NCBI GenBank assembly: GCA_029224185.1
Contig: CM055188.1
Span: 2,233,001-2,297,000 of the forward strand
Source: Karalla daura
Taxonomy: Eukaryota > Chordata > Actinopteri > Chaetodontiformes > Leiognathidae
Reading direction: 5' to 3'
Length of the DNA: 64,000 nucleotides
A program made the position numbers and the translations under genes. The notes below the pieces were generated by a model, which did no database searches, had not been told where the DNA came from, and saw only the letters and a program-made list of their open reading frames with translations. This document shows, one piece after another, positions 45,285 through 55,700 of the stretch (positions are counted from its first letter, which is position 1; each line of letters opens with the position of its first letter).

Positions 45285-46235
45285 CTTATGGATGTGCTTA
45301 TCCCTAATATGCACCCAAGAGCCAGTTTCCGCACTTATTCTCGAGAGGAACTGATGGCTGTGTGCACAAAAGGACAAACTGGGATGCAACATCCCATCCT
45401 GGTGGTGCTGAGGAGACCCAGGGGCTGCAAGGCTGGGGCTAAGCTAAAGGCGGGAGAAACACCCCACTGATTCCCTCCTTCATCATCGGGGATGCATACA
45501 GAGCTCCACCCACTAGGGAAGTCTGATCACAACCTGGTGCACCTCCAACCATTGTACACCCCCCTGGTCCAAAAGAAGATGGTGACAACCTGGTTCATCA
45601 GGAAGTGGTACCCTGAGATGGAAAGTGCCTTCAGAGACCGCTATAACACCACGGTGTGGGATGTGCTGATGAACTCACATGGTGAGGACATGGGTCGATG
45701 ACACACTGTCTGACGGACTACCTGAACTTCTGCATAGGTGATCTCCCCTGTGGACTCCACTGTCAAGAATGTCCGCTGTTACCTAATAACAAGCCATGGA
45801 GAACGTGGGAAGTCAAAGCTGTCATCAACAGGAAAAAGGCTACTTTAGGAATAGAGACGGCTATGATGTGGCCATGATGGCAGCACAGCAGGAGGTGAAA
45901 CACTGTGTGAGGGAAGCTAAGGACAAAAGTGGAGCAGAAGCTGAGGGACAAAAACATGAGGGAGGTCTGGGAAGGTGTGAGGGCGAAAAAACAGCTCGAT
46001 TTGATAGCTTCAATCGGTTCAACTGTTCCTCCCCACCCCCACCACTACCGTCCCAAAAGACCAGGTCAGAGGACAGCTGAGGAAGCGTTGACCAAGGAAA
46101 GACCTTCGCTGCGTAACTGGGGGAACCACCAAAGCGGATCTTCAACCTTAGCCTGCAACAAGGGAGAGAGCCCACCCTCTGAAAGACATCATGCATTGTT
46201 ACAGTTCCGAAGAAGAACCCTCCCTGTGAGCTGAA
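45285..46235 (+). mobile_element. L2/jockey-like LINE, 5' part with endonuclease deleted
   Basis: It begins with an ORF2 start (MHPRASFRTYSREELMAVCT and GCKAGAKLKA), then jumps at about 45470-45500 to the end of the endonuclease domain (GKSDHNLVHLQPLYTPLVQ). The linker and pre-RT region follow in several frames (NNKPW, MREVWEGVRAKKQL). It ends in the RT fingers (RIFNLSLQQGRE..KTSCIVTVPKK) at about 46230, where retrovirus B begins. Confidence 0.7.
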
Positions 46236-47690
46236 TGGAAGCAGGTGAAAGCAGCCATCACACTAACGGTGGTAATGGTAATAAGACACCATCAGGAGCA
46301 AACTGCGATCCAAGCATAATTCCAAAATTCTGTAGCACAGGGAGAAAGCCTTCTATACTTGACTGCTACAAGGACCACAACACGTGTACAGCAGGACGGT
46401 CCTATTGGCTGGACCTAGACTCTGCAGGGGTAGACCTACACACAGAATTTAATCGATCTCAAATACAAGAACTGGAGAAAGAGCTAGATGATTATCATGA
46501 CAGGGCTACAGACAGACAAACAAATGAAGGAACTAAGCAGTGGCCAGAGGTTCTCCAGCCAACAAGAGTCGATAAGCCAATACCAAAAGACGTTGACCTT
46601 AGATATAGACCATACGAACATACGAAAACCAGACAGATATGATGCAGGCCAGTATCCATTTTTAATAAAGGGTACCCAGGGGCATTATGTGCCGTGGCAA
46701 ATGCTCGACTTTGCTGGGCTGGTCCCAAGGTTGCCTGACATCCACGAAGAAGCGAGCAAGTGCAAAAGAGCGTTTGAGGAGGAAACTGTGGGCAAAACGT
46801 TGGCCCTCAGTGACATCAAGGCCGTATGGGCCCAATGCCTCCGGGCCCCAGCCATATAAAAACTCTTCAAACACAGTCGCCATGAGTGAATGTTAGAACC
46901 CAGAGCAGATGGGACTGAGTTCAACGCGTACCGTGCCACACTGTGGACTGTGCTGCGAAGTCAATATCCCACAAGAGAAGATCCAAAGGTTCTCAGCGGG
47001 GAAGCACTCTCAGAGACACAGAACCCAGTCATGTATAACACCCGGCAGCTGAAAAGGTGGAAACAGGAAACAGAGGAGGAAATTGAAAAAAGCACTGTGT
47101 TAGTGACATTGTTCAGAAATGCCATTGTTGAGGCCATGCCAGCCCCTGCCCAAAGCAAACTGGAAGAAGTGGTAGGCCTGACATCAATGTCACACCAACA
47201 GTTTCAGGAAAATGTGGTGCTCGCCATAGAGAAATATCGTAAAGATGAAAAGAAGGCAAGAGAAAATGATAAAAACTTGTAGCGAAAACTGACACAATTG
47301 CAACTGAATAAGCTACAGGGAAAGAACAAAAAAAGACAAGCAATGGTGGTGAAAGGGCGACAGGAAACCCAGATACCACAACCACGTGCACAGGTACCAG
47401 CACCGCCACAACAGCTACCTGTAGCTGTCAATGTGTACCAACAATCTTGTGGTGCACGAGGAGGATATGGAAACCCGTATCAATCAAGGGGAGGTCCCAT
47501 GACAGGACACGGTCCACGACGTGTCCACGGTCCACGACAAGGTTCGCCAGAGGCTCGGCAGGCGACTGGGGAAGACCCAATTTTGTATACTAGGGATGCC
47601 CAGAGAATCCTACAGGGGAGGGTCAGTTTCCAATATTGCCTGTGGAAGAGGATGAGGGACCTATGCTGCGGGTTCTAATTGAAGGAAACC
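46236..47690 (+). pseudogene. Retrovirus B gag
   Basis: Consecutive frames (46235-46642, 46488-46859, 46890-47282, 47298-47678) cover matrix to nucleocapsid. The 46890-47282 frame holds a capsid C-terminal region: AYRATLWTVLRSQYP, then AMPAPAQSKLEEVVGL and a charged helix EKYRKDEKKARENDK. The following frame is proline/glutamine-rich, then arginine/glycine-rich (ARGGYGNPYQSRGG and GHGPRRVHGPRQG). I do not find a CCHC zinc knuckle in any frame, unlike retrovirus A. Frame changes occur near 46650, 46870 and 47285. Confidence 0.65.
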
Positions 47691-48592
47691 ACTGCTGGTG
47701 GACACTGGAGCCACTCACACATGTGAGTTGAAAGTATGCCACACACCTGCCCATGTCAGCCAAATTTGTTGAGACAGTAGGATTCTCGGGAGCAGTTAAT
47801 TAAAATGACGGCTCCAGTGAAAATAACCACAGAAAATGGTGAAATTAAAATTCTAATTCTGGTTTCAGAGCAAACACCTGTTAATTCAATTGGAAGAGAA
47901 ACATTGTGTTAATTAAATATGACAATTTGGTGCTCATCAAAAAGCAGTGAAAATATAGTGGATAGAAGCCCTGACTGTCAAATGGCTATTCAATCAGAAA
48001 GAGGAAAAATGTATTGGCTGGGAAACATCACAAGGTCTGTGTTACAGGCATTTCACAAATAGGAAAAGTATTTGAAAGCACAACTCCCAAAAGCAACAGA
48101 ACCATCATTAGACTATCATTGTAAAATGTTTTATGATGTGACCAAAAGTGAAGAGTTCGAAAGAAAATGGAGAACAGAGACTGAAGGAACGGAAGTAGAA
48201 TTAGTGATAGAACACATTAATGTGGGGGAACAAGGTGCTGTCTTCTGTATGAAATCAAATGAATTCATCACGCAATGGTTTCAGCACCCCACATCACCTT
48301 GCTAGTAACCAGTAAGGCTAAAGCTAGAGATCTGAGTCCCATGATAAAAAATGCAGAAAGCGCAGAGTGGGAAGCAACAGACAACCGCTGATATTCTAGA
48401 CACGAGATTCAACAATGATCAAACTTCTTTGTGGAATGTCAAAGCTGGCCAAGCCACAGGACGTAAACATGATGTCTAAGGTATTGGTGAGCAAAGGAAG
48501 TGAGACAGAAGAGACAAAATAGTATGTTAGAAAATATGCTGAAACGAGAGCCAGAACATCTATGACCAAAAGATGATTTTGATGTTGGACTG
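47691..48592 (+). pseudogene. Retrovirus B protease and pre-RT region
   Basis: A segment near 47695-47730 reads LLVDTGATHT across a continuous stretch, the aspartic protease active site, following directly on gag. Downstream frames (48072-48305) are open but not diagnostic; position implies protease and RT N-terminus. Several stops occur. Confidence 0.6.
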
Positions 48593-49171
48593 GTGAAATC
48601 TGCAAAGCCAGTGAGAGCAGAGCTAAAACCTGGGGAAGCCCTCCCCAACTGCCAACAGTATCCACTGAAGCTAGAAGCTGATGAAGAGATAAGTAAGACC
48701 ATCTCTGGCCTGATTATTAAAGTGCGTGTGTTGGTAGAAACACACAGGCCATGCAACACTCCTATTTTTATAGTCCTGAAAGCAGATAAGTCAAAATATA
48801 GGTTGGTGCATGATCTCAGAGTGGTAAGTTAGCAGAAGTACCGAACCCCCACACACTGCTCACGAATGTGCCTCCAGATGCCAAATTTTTTCACAGCCAT
48901 TGATCTGTGTTCAGCGTTCTTCAGCATTCCCCTAGCTGAAGATTCCCAGTACTTATTTGCATTCACATACAGAGGGAAACAGTACACATATACTGGGATT
49001 CCACAAGGTTTTCGCCACTCACCACATGTGTTTAACCAGATACTGAGACAGGACTCAGGACAGCTCAGTGGAACACTGTTGCAGTATGTGGAGGATTTGT
49101 TGCTCTGTGCACCCACACTGGAAGACTGCCACAGAGATTGCATCATAATTCTCCAACGATTAGCAGAGTGA
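48593..49171 (+). pseudogene. Retrovirus B reverse transcriptase
   Basis: Fingers: CQQYPLKLEADEEI, CNTPIFIVLK, YRLVHDLRVV, then a stop near 48830. Palm: FFTAIDLCSAFFSIPLAED (first catalytic Asp present), YTGIPQGFRHSPHVFNQIL and LLQYVEDLLL. The catalytic box is YVED (49085-49096), so the first residue of the Asp pair is Glu. Together with the stop at 48830 this makes the enzyme inactive. Confidence 0.85.
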
Positions 49172-49876
49172 GGACACAGAGTTTCTAGGTCAAAGCTTCA
49201 GTCCTGTAAAACACAGGTAGAGTAGACAAAACATGTACGCCTCAGCAGTGTTAATGCAAGAGATGTGTCGTGGCCAGAAGAAACAACCGATAGCATATTA
49301 CAGTTTAAAATAGGATAATGTAGCGCAGGGATGGCCCCCATGCTATCAAGGCCTAGCCGCGGTTCATTATGCATATGAAAAACCTGCAACAGTGACCATG
49401 GGTTACTTGATTACCATCTTAACGCATCATAAAAATCATTGAGCTGGTAAATCAGGGCAAGTACGTGATAACTCAAGCTCGGTACTTACAGTACATGGCA
49501 TTGTTAACTTACCCAGATGTGACAATACAGAGATGCAAGACAACAAATCCAGCTAATTTCATCATCAGAGGAAGAGGGAGAACCACATGAGTGTGTCGCT
49601 GAGACGATGTACACCAGACTAAGGCCGGATATGGAGTCAACACCATTACTGCAGGCCAGTGTCATGTATTTTGTTGAAGGTTCATGCTACAGAGACCACA
49701 TGGGTTCCTGTGCAGGTTATGCTGTTGTCAAACAGGAGGGTAGTGAATTCTCAACAGAAAAATCTGAAAGGTGTGATCAACCATGCACAGCCCAATTGAC
49801 AGAATTAAAAGCACTGACTAAAGCATGTAAATTGGCAAAAGGAAGGCGTCAAAACATATATACAGACTCAGCGTAA
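49172..49876 (+). pseudogene. Retrovirus B RT connection and RNase H
   Basis: The RNase H domain is clear at 49660-49876: VMYFVEGSCYRD, AGYAVV, then AQLTELKALTKACKLAKG and NIYTDSA. The first catalytic Asp position reads Glu (FVEGS at about 49670-49684), while the Glu of the TELKALT helix and the YTDS Asp remain. 49172-49600 is interrupted by stops. Confidence 0.8.
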
Positions 49877-50490
49877 GCCCATGGAGTGTGCTATTTGTTT
49901 GCATCTGTGCCGGGGGGGAGTGATTAAGAAAATTCAACGGCAAAGGAACTGGTCGCCCTAAATGCAAGTAATGGTGGATGAAATGTTAAGTCAATGTGAA
50001 ATATGTGCTCAGAATAATGTGAAGAAAGGTGTGAAAGCATCTGTGGGGCATATACCGGTGCCAGAAGGTCCATTTAAGCATCTGTTTACCGATTATGTCG
50101 ACATGATAAAATCAGTTGAAGGCAAAAGATACATGCTAATTGACAGGTTTAGCAGATGGGTTGAAGCTATACCATCCAACAACTGAGACTGTTGTTAAAT
50201 TCCTCATAAGAGAAGTAATCCCTCGTTTTGTCAGAAATCAGCTCTGACAATGGTTCTGCATTTATGCAGAAAGTTGCAAAAGGTATACTACAACAGTTAG
50301 GAGTAGTGTACCACCCACAGAGCCAGGGAATAACTGAAAGGATAAATAGAACCTTGAAAGCTAAGCTAAACAAAATCTGTGCTACTACTAAACTAAACTG
50401 GGTAGATGCTTTGCCACTAGCACTCACCAGCTACTGCATGCAAACGCACAGAAATACTCATCTAACGTCTGAGCATCTAGCAAACTGAGT
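49877..50490 (+). pseudogene. Retrovirus B integrase
   Basis: The frame at 49962-50186 carries a zinc-binding C-X2-C (SQCEIC), then the catalytic core start (LFTDYVDMIKSVEGKRYMLIDRFSRWVEA). The frame at 50228-50488 continues with SSDNGSAF and a QGITERINRTLK segment, so the D, D and E positions are all visible but in two frames split near 50190-50225. The C-terminal part ends near 50490 where foreign DNA follows. Confidence 0.82.
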
Positions 50491-50639
50491 TAAAAGCATA
50501 TATGAAGTATCTAAATATAATTCATAGAATTATCTATGTACCGGAAAAACCAGAGAGGAGAGCCTCGAGTAGAGGGTGCAATCACCAGTCAAACCAGGGG
50601 ACCTGGTCTACACCAAGGTGGTGTGGTTTCTTGAGAGGT

Positions 50640-50905
50640 GATGTTGTTGAAGATAATGCTGAAAATGATGAAGGAAAGTCCGCTGACACTGTCTTAGTTG
50701 CAAATAGGAGGTTTATTGCAAAGAAGAACAGTATCAAACAAGCAACCGGTCTGCTTGGAGAAGAACAGCCAAATGTCGTCTGACTATTGTCTCCAAGCTC
50801 ACACTTCTTATACTCTTATCACCCTTCTGATCTTTGGTGAGTCTTTTGATCCCAGACCCCCAGGACCCCTGCTGTGATCGGCGGCCGACAGTCTTCTTCC
50901 TTACC
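50640..50905 (-). repeat. Solo-LTR candidate 3, minus strand, inside retrovirus B
   Basis: On the minus strand a TATA-like GAGTATAAGAAGTG (about 50805-50818) is followed about 85-90 bp later by AATAAACCTCC (about 50711-50721). That is promoter, R and poly(A) signal in LTR order. The edges are not fixed. Confidence 0.5.
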
Positions 50906-51025
50906 AGCTCTACTTCCAATACAATTATGAGTATGATGTACGAGTGAAAACTGCTTGGTCAATAGATGATCTATGCCAAATTTGTCACATGGTCACTAAA
51001 TGCAGTGGATCAGGTTAGAAGATGG

Positions 51026-51064
51026 GTGGATGGATGGATAGATAGATTGATAGATAGATTGATG

Positions 51065-51125
<61 letters not shown>
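51026..51125. repeat. (GATA)n microsatellite
   Basis: GATA/GATT units over about 100 bp, perfect from about 51067 to 51124. Confidence 0.95.
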
Positions 51126-51126
<1 letters not shown>

Positions 51127-52089
51127 CAATATCAATTATGAATGCAGTATTAACTGTTGCTCCGAGTTTTGTGTTTAACTAGAGACTGGCTCCCATAGCT
51201 GATGTCATTTTAGACAGACACACAGTCAGTCATACAAATAGACAGATATAAAGAGAACAAAGGTGGAACAGAGACATGTAAATGTGTAACCAGGTCCCAT
51301 GTTGTCATGAACAAAACCAGACAAATTCTCTCCAGGTTCATGCAAAATCACGTCAACAAACTCCCCCATTGAATTGTCTCTGATTTGCTAGAAGATTTCA
51401 GGAGGTTCACACACTTCCCTCTTAAATTTCATTTACCAACTCCATATAGTTTTGTGAGAAGAAAAACAAAATAAAATAAAAACAGTTTTTCTCAATTACC
51501 TCTGACTTGTTTTGAGTAATGTGTCTTTCTGATCGGTGTATAAAACTTTTAAGGTAGATCATTCAAAATATCAAGGGTTAGAATATTTCAAATGTAGTTT
51601 TGAAATATAGACTTTTACACTTGCTTGTGGACATCACAGATTCTGGTGGCTTGAATTTGCTTGAAAATTCTACTTCTAATTGTAGTTATAACGATTTTTA
51701 TAATAAGTTACAAATTGTACACTTCAAAACCTTTCAGCATATTTGAAGGACTGTGGAAAGTGCATTTGCAAAGAGCCATGTTTGATGTCAAATAACACCT
51801 TTTCATACATGTGGTGTATTTTGTATTTTAAAACTGGCATTGAGAAATGTGAAATGTGGTTCCATCTTTATCAGACTACTAAATAACAAACAAAACATGC
51901 ACATGGTGGTGGGTTCAAGTCTGTCATCAGTAATGTGAGCATGTTGTTTGTGTGAGATGTTCTGAGTAATGTGTGCCATGTTAAAATAATAGAAAATATA
52001 TGCCCCCAATGGGGGCTCTCCTCGTGTGTGCGAGTAGCAGTACAACACACAGCAAATGAAAGTAATAATGAAAGTAATCATAATTAAAT

Positions 52090-52270
52090 ATGTACATTTC
52101 TGGGCAAAAGTGGACGTTTTGTCTCAGTATACTGATGCATAGCACTTTGTTGTTTCACATTTACAACAAGGAATACAGCTGAAGCAGCGGCGATTTCTCG
52201 ACTAATACATCCATGACAACAAACTGCTTTTGAAATGGCTTTGAATAGGGTTTAGACCCTATCGCGTCAG
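52090..52270. repeat. Interspersed repeat D, copy 4
   Basis: GGGCAAAAGTGGACGTTTTGTC, then CATAGCACTTTGTTGTTTCAC and GAAGCAGCG..ACAACAAACTGC, parallel to copies 2 and 3. Truncated. Confidence 0.55.
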
Positions 52271-52809
52271 TTTGGCTTATGCTGTCATGAATAGTCCCAC
52301 ACACCCAGTTCAAAAGTCACATCTACAGCCTGACAATTATTGCCTTTATCTTCATATCATTAAAGATGGCAGATGATGGTGAGATGATTATCTTACCATG
52401 CTTCTGTTTCTGATGTTTCTGTCTCATGTCTCCTCACGGTTTTGTTATTCAGAGGGTTGCCTCCCGTGTCCAGTGCAGAGTTTAATCCAGCTCCACTCCT
52501 GCGCTAACAGCGCTGCTAACTTTCCATCTGCTTGTCGGTTGGAAAAATACACTATCCAGTCGATCGAACAGAAAACACCAGTCTTTGACAACTCCTGACA
52601 CCATGTGGAAGCCTGTGCATGACTGTCATATATACCAGCCATTTTTCTTTAAACTGCCAGAAATGACACTCAATACGTTATTAGCCACTATTAACAACCC
52701 GCTTTGGGACGCAGAGCTCAGCCGTGTGACGTCATCACATGGTGCTTTCAAAGTCGCACAGAAAAAAGACCTTTATTTTACAGCACCTTACTTCAAGAGA
52801 TTTTGATCT

Positions 52810-53260
52810 AAAATTAATGTATTTCTGTTTAATTTTGACCATCGGTGCAAGAGACTTTTTTGTGCGTCTGGACAAAGTCTATAAAATACAAAATTTCATC
52901 TTTCTACTCCTTAATAACCCTTATGTGGAGGGTCATTTGAATATTTCTAGTTGGCACTGTAGAGACATATAGCCACGCCCATTGACAAAGCCTGATTGTT
53001 CAGGCATACAATGCAATTATGTCCAGCAATTTTGTATGTTCTACGATGAAGTACCTGCCCACAAGGCCATTTCAAAATTTTGATGACAAATAGACAAACT
53101 TTGTCATGCGATAGTGGCCAAGCCGTTTGAGACACAAACGGCTTGAGGTACATTTTTTCAGCTTGGTCTATAGATGATCTGTGCCAAATTTTAAGCCAAT
53201 TGGGTTAACCCCCTCAGAGATGTTTTTGAAATTTGAAAATTCAAATCAAAATGGTCGCCA
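52810..53260. repeat. Interspersed teleost repeat A, copy in retrovirus B
   Basis: GACCATCGGTGCAAGAGACTTTT, CAGGCATACAATGCAATTATG and GATGAAGTACCTGCCC match 24110-24370. Confidence 0.6.
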
Positions 53261-53269
53261 TAAGCGAGG

Positions 53270-55115
53270 TGATTGCCGCACCTGAGGGAGTGGTGACCAC
53301 ACCCAGAAGCAGAATGCTACAACCCCTGTTCCAAAACAGCAAGTGATGACAGACCAAGTCACAACTGCAACAACATCCCAAAGTAGTACTAAAGTTGTGC
53401 CAATACAGCAGGTGACTACAGGTTCAACTACAAGTACAAGTACACCTCAAAACGCTACCCCAGTAACACTAGAAAAGGAAAAGATTGCAAGTTCAATCAC
53501 AACCACAACAGTGGCTGTGAAAAGACAGGTGTGATTGAACGTGAGACAATGGCACTAATCGGAAACACAATAGCCATGTTCCAACCTAGTGCGTACCAAG
53601 AACACAATTTGATCAATAACACAAAGAGCAACTTCTCCATAGACTGTAATGATCCACAGGGGGCACTAGAGGTATTAGTACATATGAACTGCAATGAGGA
53701 TAGCCTTGAACTTTATCCAACAACATTCCCAAAGATCCCAAGAAGACCATGGTTAAAGGCCCGGAAAAAATGAAGATGGAGACAGGTTTGTGATCAAGGA
53801 CAATTTACAAAGAACAAAGGCACCAAGGTTTTTTTTGTATATGGTCTTGGGTATAGATTACCATATGGTTCCCAAAAGATGCACACTTATTTGAAGTTTG
53901 GTAGCTACAAATATGATACAAAATGTGCCGATTTTAAGATTCAGGCAGCCGAAGAAGAGGCTCCGACAGATTACAGTATAGACAGAGCTGCAGAATATGA
54001 GTGCTTTGCCAGTGGAATATTCAGGAATCAAGGTGTAATGGAAGTGGGGAATACGACTGTTAGGTGTAGTGTCACATGGGTGGTTCCCACTTGGTTCCCA
54101 CATGTCAACCAGACATCAAATACATTGCCAATCTGGTTCGAAAACCCTTCAGAGCCCTTAGATCAGGAATGTACCAATGTCACTATGACCATACCTACGT
54201 TATTTTTCTATGTTGGCCAAACATTTCCCATTGCAGAGGGTTACTGGATGTGTGGGGAAGACAAGTCGGTTAGTCAGGTGGGTTGGGCTGTGTACATTGG
54301 TAAGATTGAAGGTGCCTATGACTGTGGGGTATGCAGGAATGGATTAGTTGATTCCAGAAAGTGATAAAGTAAAAGGGATTTCCAGAAGTAAACGATAATT
54401 TCCAGATGACAGGGAAGTGTATTTAGATGTTATAGGACAGCCACGAGGAATTCCAATTGAGTCTAAAGCCAGAAGTTAGGTTAAAGCTGGTATTGAGTCT
54501 ATTATACCACAGATAACCGTGAATAAGAATGTGGAGTGGATAAATTACATATATTACAATCAGCAGAAAATGATCAATTACAACATAGTGGGATTTGCAG
54601 TGTTTGGAACACAATTACATGCCACATCAATAATGGCAAGACAAAACAGACAGACGTTTGATTGGCAGCTAGCCGGACAAGGAGGAGTATGTTACATGTT
54701 CGGGGAGGAGTGTTGCACTTACATACCAGGGAACACGGCTGCAAATGGAACTTTCTCCATTGTCATGAACAAATTAGAGAAATTACAAGCTATATGCCAT
54801 TACTCACAGCATGTAAGGTTTTGTGCCACTCATATTCCCAAGGTTACATATCCATATGCACTACTCACAGTATACACCGACATAACATACCAGAGTCAGA
54901 TATTCAAGCACAGTTATAAGTAACCAGTAGTTACACAAAAAGATAATCGACCCACAGGAGGAGAAAATTGTAATGTTCTTGGTGTAACTCAAGAGGTCGG
55001 TCGCTATTGGTGCAGAATAGCAACTTGCAATGGGGTTGGGGCCATTGGAGGATTTTTCCCTGTGGGTGACAGCCAGCAGGTTTTTCTCTTCTATATACCA
55101 GAGAACAAATAATGT
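53270..55115 (+). pseudogene. Retrovirus B env
   Basis: A Ser/Thr-rich leader (53343-53534) is followed by surface-subunit frames (53531-53773, 53879-54364) rich in N-glycosylation sequons (NQT, NVT, NTT), with an Ile/Pro- and Trp-rich region (EGYWMCGED). A C-G-V-C motif lies at 54323-54334, where gamma-type SU often carries CXXC. The 54519-54923 frame holds the transmembrane-subunit ectodomain: a QNRQTFDW helix and CYMFGEECC (C-X6-CC, 54690-54716), diagnostic of gamma-type env with disulfide-linked subunits. After LEKLQ (about 54785) the sequence diverges, and no hydrophobic anchor or cytoplasmic tail follows. Stops occur near 53773, 54364 and 54923. Non-functional. Confidence 0.75.
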
Positions 55116-55155
55116 GGTCATTGACACAATTAAAGCAAATCACAAATAGTGATTT

Positions 55156-55166
55156 CAGGGGGGATA
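55156..55166 (+). other. Polypurine tract of retrovirus B
   Basis: CAGGGGGGATA directly before the TG of the 3' LTR, the expected plus-strand priming site. Confidence 0.7.
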
Positions 55167-55566
55167 TGTGGTGGAAATTTGTGAAGAATATCATGGTAAA
55201 GGATGAATGGAGAACAATTACATATAGGACAAGGGATGAGGTCAAGTGATACAGAGATAAATTGCACCATGTCCTTAGAAAGGAAAAAACACGTTACCTA
55301 ATCATCCTGGAACATCCAGATTTGGCTCAGATCTGGCACACAAGATTTAAGTTCCAGGAAGCCTGACCATTTGTATGTGTCTATGTGTGTGCCTCCAAGA
55401 GTCTGAGTGTTGCGTGTGAGTGAATTGGGGGTAGGAATTGCTGTAAATACTTTATGTCAAGTGAGTGTCGGTGGGACTCTCGTCCTGACCACATTATAAT
55501 ACATTCCCCGGATGGCTGAGTTCTGTGTCCTGACTGATTTCATTTGTAGAACTTCTCTTTTTTACA
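55167..55566 (+). repeat. 3' LTR of retrovirus B
   Basis: It starts TGTGGTGG after the polypurine tract. A TATA-like ATTATAATAC is near 55494-55503, and the sequence reaches a plausible CA end at 55565-55566, where LINE sequence resumes. It does not resemble the LTR of retrovirus A. The right edge is approximate. Confidence 0.6.
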
Positions 55567-55700
55567 ATATAGACAAACTGCTGGACATTATGGACGATAC
55601 CAGCCATCCTCTGCACACTGTTACCAATAACTAGAGGAGCATGTTCACTGAGAGATTGCTTCTTCCCAAATGCAGAACACTACACTTAATGTAACCTTCA
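55567..55700 (+). mobile_element. L2/jockey-like LINE, 3' end of ORF2
   Basis: The plus strand encodes DKLLDIMDDTSHPLH, a stop, then RSMFTERLLLPKCRT, the usual C-terminal segment of the LINE type found at 45285-46235. Same strand as that fragment, on the other side of retrovirus B. Confidence 0.65.

Larger units (their letters stand above)
50570..53250. repeat. Foreign DNA inserted between pol and env of retrovirus B
   Basis: It contains a minus-strand LTR-like unit (about 50640-50905), a (GATA)n tract (about 51026-51125), an unrecognised AT-rich stretch (51130-52080), repeat D copy 4 (52090-52270), an unrecognised part (52280-52800) and repeat A (52810-53250). At least three insertion events are needed to explain it. 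Confidence 0.6.
46236..55566 (+). mobile_element. Endogenous retrovirus B, 5'-truncated provirus with internal insertions
   Basis: The plus-strand order is gag (46236-47690), pol (48072-50490), foreign DNA (about 50570-53250), env (53270-55115), polypurine tract (55156-55166) and 3' LTR (55167 to about 55566). No 5' LTR or primer binding site precedes gag; LINE sequence abuts it directly. The RT, gag and LTR differ from retrovirus A, so the two are separate lineages. Stops and frameshifts affect all genes. Confidence 0.8.

Noticed and set aside
46236..55566. Retrovirus B as a complete provirus
   Set aside because: No 5' LTR or primer binding site, catalytic changes in RT and RNase H, stops in all genes, foreign inserts and an anchorless env.
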